From positions 160,639 to 224,638 of the forward strand of contig UBZM01000036.1 of assembly GCA_900470095.1 (NCBI GenBank): DNA of 64,000 nt. Reading direction: 5' to 3'. The number at the start of each line of letters is the position of its first letter. Within the stretch, counting starts at the first letter, position 1. Positions 7,746-15,928 of this stretch are shown in pieces. This stretch comes from Hyphomicrobiales bacterium. GTDB lineage: Bacteria; Pseudomonadota; Alphaproteobacteria; Rhizobiales; Beijerinckiaceae. Made by a program: the position numbers and the translations under genes. The notes below the pieces were generated by a model. That model had not been told where the DNA came from. It was given only the letters and a program-made list of their open reading frames with translations, and made no database searches.

Positions 7746-10031
7746 ATGAACGATAGCCCGCCGATCAAACGCGCCCGCCCGACCTTCACCGATCAGGAGG
7801 CGTTGCTGTTCCACTCGCAGGGGCGGCCGGGCAAGCTCGAGATCGTGCCGACCAAGCCGATGGCGACGCAGCGAGACCTCTCGCTGGCCTATTCGCCAGG
7901 CGTTGCGGTGCCGGTGCTGGCGATCGCGGAAGATCCGTCGCGGGCCTATGACTACACCACGCGTTCGAACCTGGTGGCGGTGATCACGAACGGAACGGCG
8001 ATTCTCGGTCTGGGCAATCTCGGCGCGCTCGCCTCCAAGCCGGTGATGGAAGGCAAGTCGGTGCTGTTCAAGCGCTTCGCCGACGTCGATTCGATCGATC
8101 TCGAGGTCGACACCGAAGATGCCGACGCCTTCATCAATGCGGTGCGCTATCTCGGACCGTCTTTCGGCGGCATCAATCTCGAGGACATCAAGGCGCCGGA
8201 ATGCTTCATCATCGAAGAGCGCCTGCGCGAATTGATGGATATTCCGGTCTTTCACGACGACCAGCACGGCACTGCGATCATCGCTGCCGCCGGCCTGATC
8301 AACGCGCTCGATCTGACTGGCCGCGACGTCAAGACGACCAGGCTCGTCGTCAATGGCGCGGGCGCTGCCGCCATCGCCTGCACTGAGTTGCTCAAGGCGA
8401 TGGGCTTCAAGCCCGACAACGTCATCCTCTGCGACACCAAGGGCGTGATCTATCAGGGCCGCACCGAGGGCATGAATCAGTGGAAGTCGGCGCATGCCGC
8501 CGTCACCGACCGGCGCACCCTCGCACAGGCGATGGAGGGCGCCGACGCCTTCTTCGGCCTCAGCCAGAAGGGCGCGGTGACGTCGGACATGGTTCGCTCC
8601 ATGGCTCCGAACCCGATCATCTTCGCGATGGCCAATCCCGACCCGGAGATCACGCCGGAAGAGGTCGCAGCGGTACGTGACGACGCCATCATGGCGACAG
8701 GTCGCTCGGATTATCCGAACCAGGTCAACAACGTCCTCGGCTTCCCCTTCATCTTCCGTGGCGCGCTCGATGTCCGCGCCACCACGATCAACATGGAGAT
8801 GAAGATCGCCGCCGCCGAGGCTCTTGCCTCGCTGGCACGCGAGGATGTGCCGGACGAGGTGGCCGCCGCCTATCAGGGGGCGCGTCCGCGCTACGGCAAG
8901 GACTATATCATTCCTGTCCCGTTCGACCCGCGTCTGATCCATGTCGTGCCGATGGCGGTCGCCAAGGCGGCGATGGAAACGGGCGTTGCCGGCAAACCGA
9001 TCGTCGATACCGGGGCCTACAAGGCGCAGCTCTCGGCCCGGCGCGATCCCGTCGCCGGCACGCTGAACCGCATCTTCGAGCGGGTTCGCCGCTACCCCAA
9101 GCGCGTCGTCTTCGCCGAGGGCGAGGAGGAGCAGGTCATTCGCGCCGCCACCTCCTTCGTCAATCAAGGACTGGGGCACGCCATTCTGGTCGGCCGCGAG
9201 GACCGGATCAGCGAAACCGCGACCTTTCTCGGCGTCGATCTTGAAGCCAAGGGCATCGAGATCCAGAACGCGCGGCTCTCGCATCGAAACACCGCCTATG
9301 CCCAGTATGTCTATGAGCGCCTGCAGCGGCACGGCTACCTGTTCCGCGACTGCCAGCGCCTGATCAACCAGGACCGCAACCATTTCGCCGCTGCGATGGT
9401 GGCGCTCGGCGATGCCGATGCGATGGTGACGGGCGTCACCCGCAATTACTCGATCGCCCTGGAGGAGGTCCGGCGTGTCATTGACGACAAGCCGGGGCAT
9501 CGGCTGATCGGCGTCTCGGTCGTGATCTCTCGCGGCCGCACGGTGCTTGTCGCCGATACGGCGATCACGGAGATGCCTTCGGCGCAGGAACTGTCCGAAA
9601 TCGCCATCGAGGCAGCTGGTGTCGCACGTCGTCTCGGCTACGAGCCGAAGGTCGCAATGCTCGCCTTCTCGACCTTCGGCCATCCGGCGGGCGAGCGCTC
9701 CGAGAAGGTGCGCGAGGCGGTCAAGATCCTCGATGGGCAGCGCGTCGATTTCGAATATGACGGCGAGATGGCGGCCGATGTCGCGCTCAATCGCGACGTG
9801 ATGAGCCAGTACCCGTTCTGTCGCCTGACAGCACCGGCCAATGTGCTTGTCATGCCGGCGTTTCACTCGGCGTCGATCTCGACCAAGATGCTGCAGGAAC
9901 TCGGGGGCTCAACCGTGATCGGTCCCCTGATCGTCGGTCTCGACAAGCCGGTGCAGATCGTGCCGCTCGGTGCCAAGGATTCCGACATCGTCAACATGGC
10001 GGCGCTCGCCGCCTTCAATATCGGCGGCTGA
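7746..10031 (+). CDS. maeB: NADP-dependent malic enzyme with phosphotransacetylase-like C-terminal domain
   Basis: A 761-residue chimeric malic enzyme (oxaloacetate-decarboxylating, EC 1.1.1.40) converting malate to pyruvate and feeding gluconeogenesis and NADPH supply. Residues 1-430 are the malic domain (SLAYSPGVAVPV, FHDDQHGTAIIAAAG, the Rossmann glycine motif VVNGAGAAAIA, FAMANPDPEITPEE). Residues 440-761 are a phosphate acetyl/butyryltransferase-like regulatory domain (RVVFAEGEEEQVIRAA, PKVAMLAFSTFGHP). This fusion is the standard MaeB layout in Proteobacteria, where acetyl-CoA often modulates activity. It is monocistronic by spacing. A stem with 11-base arms at 10062-10094 follows it. 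Confidence 0.97.
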   Translation: MNDSPPIKRARPTFTDQEALLFHSQGRPGKLEIVPTKPMATQRDLSLAYSPGVAVPVLAIAEDPSRAYDYTTRSNLVAVITNGTAILGLGNLGALASKPVMEGKSVLFKRFADVDSIDLEVDTEDADAFINAVRYLGPSFGGINLEDIKAPECFIIEERLRELMDIPVFHDDQHGTAIIAAAGLINALDLTGRDVKTTRLVVNGAGAAAIACTELLKAMGFKPDNVILCDTKGVIYQGRTEGMNQWKSAHAAVTDRRTLAQAMEGADAFFGLSQKGAVTSDMVRSMAPNPIIFAMANPDPEITPEEVAAVRDDAIMATGRSDYPNQVNNVLGFPFIFRGALDVRATTINMEMKIAAAEALASLAREDVPDEVAAAYQGARPRYGKDYIIPVPFDPRLIHVVPMAVAKAAMETGVAGKPIVDTGAYKAQLSARRDPVAGTLNRIFERVRRYPKRVVFAEGEEEQVIRAATSFVNQGLGHAILVGREDRISETATFLGVDLEAKGIEIQNARLSHRNTAYAQYVYERLQRHGYLFRDCQRLINQDRNHFAAAMVALGDADAMVTGVTRNYSIALEEVRRVIDDKPGHRLIGVSVVISRGRTVLVADTAITEMPSAQELSEIAIEAAGVARRLGYEPKVAMLAFSTFGHPAGERSEKVREAVKILDGQRVDFEYDGEMAADVALNRDVMSQYPFCRLTAPANVLVMPAFHSASISTKMLQELGGSTVIGPLIVGLDKPVQIVPLGAKDSDIVNMAALAAFNIGG

Positions 10032-10057
10032 ACGCGCTGGTCGTCATTGCTATGGGA

Positions 10058-10492
10058 TCAAGGTGATCCAGCGCCTCCCCGGTGCTGGATCACCGGGTTC
10101 TTCGCGATAACGGGCCAGGTATTCAGGACGCCATCTTCCTGCGGGTCTCGGGCGTCTTCCTGGCCGGGGCCGAGCATTCGGCCGACGGGCGTGGGCGAGA
10201 CGGTCGTAATCTGTATGCTCCGGCCCGAACCGTTCTTGTTGCCGCTGCTCTCCTTGTCGACGATGGCCCAGGCGCCTCGTTCGGCCTCCTCATGCGGGAC
10301 GCCGGGAGCCTCGCCGCTCTCCTCGATATGACGGGCTTTGCGCCCTTGCTTGTCGGTGCAGGCGGATTTGTTGCCGTGCGGCTTGGCTCCCTCCCGGTTC
10401 TGGGTTCTCAGTCGGGCAACGCACTGCTCCAGCTCAGATTTCAGCCAGGCGCCGGCGCAGGTCGAAGGCTGGGCCAGTCCTGAAATTGCCAT
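10058..10492 (-). CDS. Hypothetical protein, hydrophilic, unknown
   Basis: A 144-residue reading frame on the minus strand, convergent with maeB. I recognise no family. Its codons end mostly in G or C, as in genuine genes of this genome, which is the main reason to report it. The protein is hydrophilic, rich in Gly, Ser, Glu and Lys after a short N-terminus (MAISGLAQPSTCAGAWLKSE), with a low-complexity middle (EESGEAPGVPHEEAERGA) and no clear membrane segment. An overlapping plus-strand frame (10082-10483) is the alternative. The start could extend to 10534. An 11-base-arm hairpin overlaps its 3' end. Confidence 0.4.
   Translation of the reverse strand: MAISGLAQPSTCAGAWLKSELEQCVARLRTQNREGAKPHGNKSACTDKQGRKARHIEESGEAPGVPHEEAERGAWAIVDKESSGNKNGSGRSIQITTVSPTPVGRMLGPGQEDARDPQEDGVLNTWPVIAKNPVIQHRGGAGSP
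10062..10094. terminator. Possible bidirectional hairpin after maeB
   Basis: GGTGATCCAGC (10062-10072) and GCTGGATCACC (10084-10094) are perfect complements with an 11-base loop, 31 bases after the maeB stop and just inside the end of the convergent minus-strand frame. No T-tract follows, so intrinsic termination is uncertain. Confidence 0.4.
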
Positions 10493-10596
10493 GGAGCGGG
10501 CGGAATCTGCGCCCTCGGGCCTTCTTCTGCTCAACCCAACTTGGAACGGGATTCGTCCGTCGATGCCGGATGAGTTCGCTCGACCGGGAGGACGTG

Positions 10597-11658
10597 ATGC
10601 GCGAACCCGATATGCAAAAACTCGATGCCCTGATCGGCAATCTCGTTGGCGATGTCGGCGCCTCCGTTTCGGGCGCCCTTGTTGTGCTCGGGGACAGGCT
10701 GGGCCTCTTCAAGGCGATGGCCGATGGAGAGCCCGTCAGCCCGCAGATGCTCGCGCAAAGGACCGGCTTGAAGGAACGCTATTTGCGGGAGTGGCTGTCG
10801 GCGCAGGCGGCCGCCGGCTATGTGACCTATGACGAGGGCGAGGACCGCTTCAGCCTGACGCCCGAACAGGCGATGGTCTTCGCCGAGGACGACAGTCCCG
10901 CCTTTTTCGCGGGCGCCTTCGAAATCGTCCAGTCGATGTGGATCGACGAACCCAAGGTCGCGGAAGCGTTCCGGACCGGCAAGGGTTTAGGCTGGCATGA
11001 GCACAGCAATTGCCTGTTTCGCGGCACCGAGCGCTTCTTCCGGCCCGGGTATAACAGCCATCTCGTGGCAGACTGGCTTCCGGCGCTGGACGGTGTGCAG
11101 GAGCGCCTGGAGGAGGGCGCCGTCGTTGCCGATGTCGGCTGCGGCCATGGCGCCTCGACCATTCTGATGGCCCTGGCCTACCCCAAGTCCTCCTTCACGG
11201 GCTTCGATTATCACGGGCCTTCGATAGAACGCGCACGCGCCGCGGCGGAGGAGGCCGGTGTCGCCGCGCGCGTGTCCTTCGCACAGGCCAGCGCGAAGGA
11301 CTTTCCGGGGCGGTCCTGGGATCTCGTCGCCATGTTCGATTGTCTGCACGACATGGGCGACCCGGTCGGCGCAGGCAGGCACGTCAAAGAGACCTTGGGC
11401 CCGAACGGCACCTGGATGATCGTCGAGCCCTTCGCGCATGATCGCTTGAAGGACAATCTCAACCCGGTCGGCCGGATCTACTATGGCGCCTCGACCTTGA
11501 TCTGCACGCCGGCCTCGCTGTCCCAGGAGGTCGGCCTCGGGCTTGGCGCCCAGGCCGGCGAGCTGCGACTTCGCAAGGTTGTGCTCGACGCCGGATTCTC
11601 GCATTTCCGCCGTGCGACCGAGACGCCGTTCAACATGGTCTTCGAAGTTCGGGCCTGA
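10597..11658 (+). CDS. Class I SAM-dependent methyltransferase with N-terminal winged-helix domain
   Basis: A 353-residue methyltransferase. The first 90 residues form a winged-helix dimerisation-like domain (LGLFKAMADGEPVSPQMLAQ, then LKERYLREWLSAQAAAGYV) like that of O-methyltransferases and of Rv2258c-type proteins. The SAM-binding motif I is VADVGCGHGAS near residues 177-187, with FTGFDYHGPSIERAR as motif II and FDCLHDMGDP as the post-motif. The ATG at 10597 is chosen because GGGAGG lies about five bases upstream; ATG 10570 is in frame but lacks this. The substrate is unknown and could be a small molecule or a polyketide-like acceptor. No neighbour clarifies its pathway. Confidence 0.85.
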   Translation: MREPDMQKLDALIGNLVGDVGASVSGALVVLGDRLGLFKAMADGEPVSPQMLAQRTGLKERYLREWLSAQAAAGYVTYDEGEDRFSLTPEQAMVFAEDDSPAFFAGAFEIVQSMWIDEPKVAEAFRTGKGLGWHEHSNCLFRGTERFFRPGYNSHLVADWLPALDGVQERLEEGAVVADVGCGHGASTILMALAYPKSSFTGFDYHGPSIERARAAAEEAGVAARVSFAQASAKDFPGRSWDLVAMFDCLHDMGDPVGAGRHVKETLGPNGTWMIVEPFAHDRLKDNLNPVGRIYYGASTLICTPASLSQEVGLGLGAQAGELRLRKVVLDAGFSHFRRATETPFNMVFEVRA

Positions 11659-11675
11659 AAGCGGCGACCGATGTT

Positions 11676-11885
11676 TCAGCCGGCGGCCGTTGCCGCGTCA
11701 TAGGCATCCTGCAGCATCAGGCGACAGGCCTCCGCCTGGTCCCGCGCTGAGGGGAGGGTGATGTACTGGGTGATTTCGGCAAGGTCGCGGAGCGCAACGT
11801 CGACGGCCGTCAGAAGGTCGATATCCAGCGGTTCCGGGAGGGTGAGCGGCTGTACGGGTAAGCGGAACTGGAGGATCTGGCCCAT
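11676..11885 (-). CDS. Small conserved-looking hypothetical protein (69 residues)
   Basis: A short acidic soluble protein with an N-terminal beta-like stretch (MGQILQFRLPVQPLTLPEP) and an alpha-helical remainder (LLTAVDVALRDLAEITQY, then ARDQAEACRLMLQDAYDA). Codon usage matches neighbouring real genes, and the frame is uninterrupted between plausible start and stop codons. No domain is recognised. It is convergent with the methyltransferase and divergent from the chemoreceptor at 12291. Confidence 0.6.
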   Translation of the reverse strand: MGQILQFRLPVQPLTLPEPLDIDLLTAVDVALRDLAEITQYITLPSARDQAEACRLMLQDAYDAATAAG

Positions 11886-12290
11886 TGGGAACTCTAACTG
11901 ACGGCGAATCGTGCCGTCAGTTTCGTTCCGCAGGGTCAGTAAGACGTTAACGCCGAAGCGGAATGTGACGGGAATATCTTTCTGACCGGCAGCGCCGCTG
12001 GGTGCGCCCCCTCCAGTTCAACTATTTGCAAGGATGCTGAAGTATCCAGGCCCCGCGCTGGACTAGTCGAAGAAGCCGCAGTCGCGCCGAAATGCTCCCC
12101 GGGAAATGATCCCGCGCACTCTGCTTAAAACGTTCTTTACAGATTTTGGTGATTTGATGGGAAATGCACGGTTCCTCCGTGCAGCCTGTCCGCCAGCCCT
12201 TGTCTGCAAGGGCTCCCTCTTCTTGGTCGCAACCACGCGCGAGCGTGTCGCGTTGATAACAAAAAAGATCATGCGTCGGGGCGCAGTTCG
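11886..12290. other. 405-base divergent intergenic region with twin hairpins
   Basis: No convincing gene. It must carry the promoters of the 69-residue protein and the chemoreceptor. Two adjacent hairpins lie in the chemoreceptor leader: TGCACGG/CCGTGCA (12165-12183) and AGCCCTTG/CAAGGGCT (12195-12214, four-base loop). They could form an attenuator, part of a small RNA, or leader structure. An AT-rich stretch near 12121-12160 is the likeliest promoter area. Confidence 0.5.
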
Positions 12291-14453
12291 ATGAAGTCCA
12301 TCCGTATCAAGATCCTGACCATGCTGGTCATTGTTGCAGCGGCCGCGGTCATTTCGGCAGTGCTGAGTTTCTACGCACTCTCCAAGGCGGATAGTCTGAA
12401 CGAACGCGCAAGCAACCAGGGCGATATCGCCCTGCTGACCGAGCGGCTCAACGGGCATGTCACCGGTGTCGTGATGGAGTCGCGCGGCATTTACATGGCC
12501 AAGAACGCGCAGGAAATCGAGCAATACGGCAAGGGGCTGGAGGATCGCTTCCCGCAGATGCGGCAGCTCGTCGGACAGCTGAAGAAGCTCTCACCGGCCA
12601 GCGAACAGGAGCGCGTCTCCCAGATCGAGAAGGCGGTTGCGGATTTCATTACCTATCGGACTGAAACCGTTCGGGTCGGACGGCAGGTTTCGGCTGCTGC
12701 GGCCAATGCCCAGGGCAATACCGATGTGAACCGGGCGAACCGGAAGGCCGTGAACGATCTCCTGGTCGCATTCAGCAAGCGCAACGAGGATGTCGGAAAC
12801 GCGCTCGGCGACGAGGCGGCAGCCTTCACGAAGCAGGCCAGGCTGGTTCTGCCACTGGTGCTGCTGGTGACCCTGCTGGGCGCGCTCGCTGCGGCACTGA
12901 TCTTCGCGCAGCGCTCGATCACCTCGCCGATCCTCGCCCTCAGCGCCGTCATGGAGCGCCTGACTGCCGGCGATACCAAAATCGAAGTCCCGCATGTCGC
13001 CCGTCAGGATGAGATCGGGACCATGGCCCGCGCCGTCTCGGTGCTGCGAGAGAGCACCGAGCAGGTCGCCGCGCTGCAGGCGGAAGAGCGCGCAAGTGCG
13101 GAGCGTCGCCTGCGTCAGGCCGAGTCGATGGCCTCGGTGGTGTCGGATGTCGGTGAGGTCGTTGCGGCCGCTGCGTCCGGTGACTTCTCGGCGCGGCTCG
13201 CCATTGATGGCGCCGACGAACAGATGCAGAAGCTGATCAGCGGCATCAACGAGATCAATGCGGTGGTCGACACCGCCACGACCGAGTTCGCGAAGGTGTT
13301 GCAGGCTGTTGCCTCCGGTGACCTGACGAACCGGGTCGATACCATCTATCGCGGTCGCTTCGCCGATCTGAAGGGCGCGATCAACGAGACGGTCGATCGC
13401 CTGTCCTCGACCGTACGCACAATCCAGGTGACCGCCGGGGATGTCGGTCTGGCGTCGCGCGAGATCAACACGGGCGCCGACGACCTGTCGAAGCGCACTG
13501 AGGAGCAGGCGTCCTCGCTCGAGGAGACCGCCGCGACGACGGAGGAGCTTGCTGCTTCGGTCAAGGCTTCGGCTCAATCTTCGAAACAGGCCGCGACGAT
13601 TGCCGAGGACGCGATGCGCGCTGCGCAGTCGGGCGGAGAGATCGCCGGCCGGGCTGTCGAAGCGATGGCGCGCATCGAAAGCGCCTCGAAGAAGATCTCC
13701 GACATTATCCGCGTGATCGACGATATCGCCTTCCAGACCAATCTGCTCGCGCTCAACGCGGCAGTCGAGGCCGCGCGCGCCGGCGATGCCGGCAAGGGGT
13801 TTGCGGTCGTTGCGTCGGAGGTGCGTACCCTGGCACAGCGCTCGGGCGCCGCCGCCAAGGACATCTCGGGGCTGATCTCCTCCTCGAATGCAGAGGTTAC
13901 CGAGGGCGTCGAGCTTGTTCGTCAGGCCGGTGCGGCCCTGACCGAAATCCTCGATGCATCGCAGAAGGTCGCGGCCACCATCGCCGAGATCTCGACAGCG
14001 TCCGGCGAACAGGCCAATGGCATCGACGAGATGAGCCAGGCTGTTGCGCATCTCGATGAAATGACCCAGCAGAACGCGGCTTTGGCCGAGCAAAGTGCTG
14101 CCTCCGCCGCGTCGTTGACGTCGCGGATCGGCCAGCTCAACGACCTGGTCGCGGCCTTCCGGACCGGGCCGGAGCAGGCAGGGCAGATGACGGCCCCGAT
14201 CGCGACAGCGGCCGTCACCAAGATGGCGCCCCGCCCTGCGCGTCTTGCGACCAAGGCAGCGTCTTACGCGCCGCCCGCGCTGCGCGCTTCCGATATCGAG
14301 GCGATCGATGCGGGAGGTCCCGAGCCCGAGCGCCTGCGCCAGCTTGCCGAAGCCGCCTTCGCGCAGACCAAAGCTGCGCCGAAGCGTCCCGTCATGCCGG
14401 CCAAGAAGGTCGTCAACGGTCGCGCGTCGGACGCGGGCTGGGAAGAGTTCTGA
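12291..14453 (+). CDS. Methyl-accepting chemotaxis protein (HAMP type) with C-terminal tether pentapeptide
   Basis: A 720-residue chemoreceptor. The N-terminal TM helix (ILTMLVIVAAAAVISAVLSF), a periplasmic helical domain of about 150 residues, and TM2 (LVLPLVLLVTLLGALAAALI, about 183-205) precede a HAMP domain. A second HAMP-like repeat covers about 290-385 (VVSDVGEVVAAAASGDFSAR, then VLQAVASGDLTNRVDT). The kinase-control tip is FQTNLLALNAAVEAARAGDA near residue 480. The last five residues, GWEEF, resemble the C-terminal pentapeptide that docks CheR/CheB adaptation enzymes. This makes it likely a fully adapting high-abundance-type receptor. The ligand is unknown. Confidence 0.93.
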   Translation: MKSIRIKILTMLVIVAAAAVISAVLSFYALSKADSLNERASNQGDIALLTERLNGHVTGVVMESRGIYMAKNAQEIEQYGKGLEDRFPQMRQLVGQLKKLSPASEQERVSQIEKAVADFITYRTETVRVGRQVSAAAANAQGNTDVNRANRKAVNDLLVAFSKRNEDVGNALGDEAAAFTKQARLVLPLVLLVTLLGALAAALIFAQRSITSPILALSAVMERLTAGDTKIEVPHVARQDEIGTMARAVSVLRESTEQVAALQAEERASAERRLRQAESMASVVSDVGEVVAAAASGDFSARLAIDGADEQMQKLISGINEINAVVDTATTEFAKVLQAVASGDLTNRVDTIYRGRFADLKGAINETVDRLSSTVRTIQVTAGDVGLASREINTGADDLSKRTEEQASSLEETAATTEELAASVKASAQSSKQAATIAEDAMRAAQSGGEIAGRAVEAMARIESASKKISDIIRVIDDIAFQTNLLALNAAVEAARAGDAGKGFAVVASEVRTLAQRSGAAAKDISGLISSSNAEVTEGVELVRQAGAALTEILDASQKVAATIAEISTASGEQANGIDEMSQAVAHLDEMTQQNAALAEQSAASAASLTSRIGQLNDLVAAFRTGPEQAGQMTAPIATAAVTKMAPRPARLATKAASYAPPALRASDIEAIDAGGPEPERLRQLAEAAFAQTKAAPKRPVMPAKKVVNGRASDAGWEEF

Positions 14454-14488
14454 GCCCGCCGCTCGGAGGCACGCGTCGCGTCAAACAG

Positions 14489-14519
14489 AAAGGCCACCGG
14501 GTTCGCCCCGGTGGCCTTT
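14489..14519. terminator. Bidirectional rho-independent terminator
   Basis: A 13-base-pair stem, AAAGGCCACCGGG (14489-14501) with its complement (14507-14519) and a TTCGC loop, is followed by T on the plus strand and preceded by A on the other. It lies between the convergent chemoreceptor and M29 aminopeptidase genes and can terminate both. Confidence 0.9.
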
Positions 14520-14557
14520 TCGTATCAGCGGAGAGACGTGGCCTGGTGCGAGGCCGC

Positions 14558-15814
14558 TCAGGCCCATTCGCCCTGGCGGAAGACTGCGACGCGGCTGCCA
14601 TCGGCATGCACACCGTCGATATCGACTTGGTTCGAGCCGATCATCCAGTCGATATGGATGAAGCTCTTGTTGCCGCCTTGCGCCGCGATCTGCTCGGGCG
14701 TGAGCTTGGCGCCATCGATGAAGCATTTCGAGTAGCACTGGCCGAGCGCGATATGGCAGGAGGCGTTCTCGTCGAAGAGCGTATTGTAGAACAGGATGCC
14801 GCTCTGCGAGATCGGCGACGAATGCGGCACCAGCGCCACTTCGCCGAGGCGACGCGCGCCCTCGTCGGTGTCGAGAACTTTGTTCAGCACCTCCTCGCCC
14901 CGGGTGGCCCTGGCCTCGACGATACGACCTTCTTCAAAGCGCACCGAGATGCCATCGATCAGCGTGCCCTGATGCGAGAGCGGCTTGGTGCTGACGACAT
15001 GGCCGGAGACCCGCCGCGCATGCGGCGTGGTGAAGACCTCTTCGGTCGGGATATTGGCATTGCAGGTCACGCCGTTCTTGGCAGTCGAGGCGCCGCCCTG
15101 CCATTCATGGCCGTCGGCAAGCCCGATCGTCAGGTCCGTGCCCGGCCCGGAAAAGTGCAGCGAATGGAAGTTCTGCCCGTTCAGCCACTGTGTCCGGCTG
15201 CGGAGGGTCGCATTATGCGCAGCCCAGGCCGAAATCGGGTCGGCACGGTCAACTCGCGAGGCGGCGAAAATCGCCTCGGCCAACTTGGCGACAGCGATGT
15301 CTTCGGCCTCATCCGGGAAGACCTGGCGGGCCCAGGATGCCGTTGGATAGGCCAGGATGTTCCAGTTGATATCGAACCCGGCGATTTTCTCGAGCGCGGG
15401 CTGATAGGCGATCGAATTGGCCTTGTTGGCGCGCGCCACCTTGGCCGGATCCTGCCCTGAGAGCAGCATCGGGTTGTCGCCGACGATGGCGAGGCGTGCT
15501 GTATTGGCGGCGAAGGCTTTGCCGACGCCTTCATAGAGCCAGCCCGGCGCTCGATCGAAGCTCGCATCCGGGGCATGGCGATAGCGTGAGAGCGTTATCT
15601 CTTCATCTGCCAGCATCGGCGTCACGAGCCCGGCACCGGCCTTGTAGGCATGCTCGGCGATCCGCCGCACCAGCGGCAGGGCGGCGACCGGCGCGGTCAG
15701 GAACAGATCCTGCCCGGCCTGGAGATTCAGTCCGACCTTGACAGCGACTTCGGCGAGCCTGTCGAGCTTGGCCGGATCGATCGATGCCAGGATATTCGGC
15801 TGGTGCGTGGTCAT
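14558..15814 (-). CDS. M29-family aminopeptidase (AmpS/PepS-like)
   Basis: A 418-residue metallo-aminopeptidase of the thermophilic-aminopeptidase (M29) family, which removes N-terminal amino acids from peptides in the cytosol. Recognisable segments are FHSLHFSGPGTDLTIGLADG, NIPTEEVFTTPHARRVSG (metal-ligand Glu and nearby His), ALVPHSSPISQSGILF and YNTLFDENASCHIALGQ near the C-terminus, which supply metal ligands in family structures. Length is typical. It lies 114 bases downstream of the M20 amidohydrolase on the same strand and may be co-transcribed with it. The bidirectional terminator at 14489-14519 closes it. Confidence 0.93.
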   Translation of the reverse strand: MTTHQPNILASIDPAKLDRLAEVAVKVGLNLQAGQDLFLTAPVAALPLVRRIAEHAYKAGAGLVTPMLADEEITLSRYRHAPDASFDRAPGWLYEGVGKAFAANTARLAIVGDNPMLLSGQDPAKVARANKANSIAYQPALEKIAGFDINWNILAYPTASWARQVFPDEAEDIAVAKLAEAIFAASRVDRADPISAWAAHNATLRSRTQWLNGQNFHSLHFSGPGTDLTIGLADGHEWQGGASTAKNGVTCNANIPTEEVFTTPHARRVSGHVVSTKPLSHQGTLIDGISVRFEEGRIVEARATRGEEVLNKVLDTDEGARRLGEVALVPHSSPISQSGILFYNTLFDENASCHIALGQCYSKCFIDGAKLTPEQIAAQGGNKSFIHIDWMIGSNQVDIDGVHADGSRVAVFRQGEWA

Positions 15815-15928
15815 GGAAAGCGGCCTCTCATGCTTGGCAAGTCCTTGACCGGCATGATGCGCAGCCGATCAGGGCGTCTTTGCGGTTTGGCAACAGGAAC
15901 GTCGCCCGCTTGGTTCAGGTGCAATGCG

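Noticed and set aside
7716..9866. A 716-residue minus-strand frame opposite maeB
   Set aside because: Very long antisense frames are expected in GC-rich DNA; the plus strand encodes an intact malic enzyme with all motifs.
12591..14093. A 500-residue minus-strand frame opposite the HAMP chemoreceptor
   Set aside because: It is a shadow of the receptor's coiled-coil codons and has no recognised domain.
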